A DNA stretch of 7,636 nt from JBHEKP01 sp041859375. GTDB taxonomy: Bacteria; Hydrogenedentota; Hydrogenedentia; Hydrogenedentales; CAITNO01. Where the stretch lies: NCBI GenBank assembly GCA_041859375.1, contig JBHEKP010000194.1, forward strand, positions 1-7,636, in the 5' to 3' direction. Position 1 is the stretch's first letter. Each line of letters starts with the position of its first letter. A program made the translations under genes and the position numbers. Shown piece by piece: positions 7,312-7,636 of this stretch. The notes beneath the pieces are model-generated. The model was given only the letters and a program-made list of their open reading frames with translations, was not told where the DNA came from and ran no database searches.

Positions 7312-7636
7312 ATGTTCGGTAACTTTCTGAAGGCACTGCTTGCCGTCACGCTTCTGTCGTTGGTCGCCGTTTCGTTGAACGCCTCGGCACAGTTGAACCT
7401 GGGAGGCGCGCTTGACAAGGCCAAGGGGGCCGTGGAGGCGGTTGCGCAGCCATCCGCCGGGGCGGCGGTTCCCTCCGGGGCCGTGGATGTGTTCAAAAAA
7501 GTGGACCAGAGCCTGGAAAAGGCTGAAAACATGATGGGGGACGGGGGCGCAAATTACGACAATGACTACCGCGCCAAGGAGGCCGCCGCCCGGCTGCTGG
7601 AGGCGAAGGAGGGCATGGAGACCGCCCAGCGCCGCT
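7312..7636 (+). CDS. Small exported protein of unknown function, 3' end cut by the window
   Basis: An open frame of 108 full codons runs off the right edge. AGGAG at 7300-7304, 7 bases before the ATG, is the strongest ribosome binding site in the window and fixes the start. The N-terminus is a clear Sec signal: F2-K7, a hydrophobic core at 8-22, and a cleavage site ASA at 24-26 before Q27. The mature part starts LNLGGALDKAKGAVEAV, continues through a Ser/Pro/Ala-rich linker (about 46-56), and then looks mostly helical and charged (VDQSLEKAENMM; RAKEAAARLLEAKEGMETA), with an acidic Gly/Asp/Asn segment between (about 76-85). There is no lipobox and no cysteine in the visible part. I do not recognise the family. 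Its own promoter suggests that it is expressed apart from the xylosidase. It could be a periplasmic helical or coiled-coil protein. Confidence 0.8.
   Translation, partial: MFGNFLKALLAVTLLSLVAVSLNASAQLNLGGALDKAKGAVEAVAQPSAGAAVPSGAVDVFKKVDQSLEKAENMMGDGGANYDNDYRAKEAAARLLEAKEGMETAQRR

Noticed and set aside
1..7636. CRISPR arrays, tRNA or rRNA genes, insertion sequences, attachment sites
   Set aside because: No regularly spaced repeats, cloverleaf-like segments, transposase motifs or long terminal inverted repeats were seen on either strand.

Overview
The window is high-GC bacterial DNA in which every supportable gene lies on the + strand. It looks like part of a polysaccharide-degradation locus. 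From start to end it holds the tail of a repeat-type beta-propeller-like protein, a Tat-exported sulfatase, a large secreted protein with a glycoside-hydrolase-like barrel, a secreted GH120-type beta-xylosidase with a CBM6-like module inserted in it, and the first 108 codons of a small secreted protein that I do not recognise. Many exported sulfatases and odd multi-domain hydrolases at high GC are typical of Planctomycetota, Verrucomicrobiota, Lentisphaerota or Hydrogenedentota. That placement is inference, because no marker gene is present.

Layout. Bases 2-154 are the end of an upstream gene. A 101-base gap with no convincing promoter leads to the sulfatase (256-1800). The barrel protein (1827-4712) follows after only 26 bases with a good ribosome binding site, so these two are probably co-transcribed. 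A hairpin at the end of that gene and a T-tract just after it may terminate the unit. A near-consensus sigma-70 type promoter (4765-4793) then precedes the GH120 gene (4839-7136). A second near-consensus promoter (7204-7232) lies before the last, truncated gene (7312 onward).

How the genes could work together. All four genes with a visible N-terminus encode exported proteins. The sulfatase carries a twin-arginine signal, which fits a folded, formylglycine-activated enzyme; the others carry ordinary Sec-type signals. The sulfatase would remove sulfate esters, the barrel protein would cut a glycosidic bond not identifiable here, and the GH120 enzyme would release terminal beta-xylose. A sulfated, xylose-containing plant or algal glycan is the simplest shared substrate, but this is inference. 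No transporter, SusC/SusD pair, regulator or formylglycine-generating enzyme is visible.

The most interesting points are architectural. The barrel protein cannot be placed in a named GH family by eye, and its barrel is interrupted by a small module with an RGxxGT...HxxG signature seen in phage structural proteins. The GH120 enzyme has a complete CBM6-like module nested inside its beta-helix fold. I saw no RNA genes, CRISPR arrays or mobile elements.
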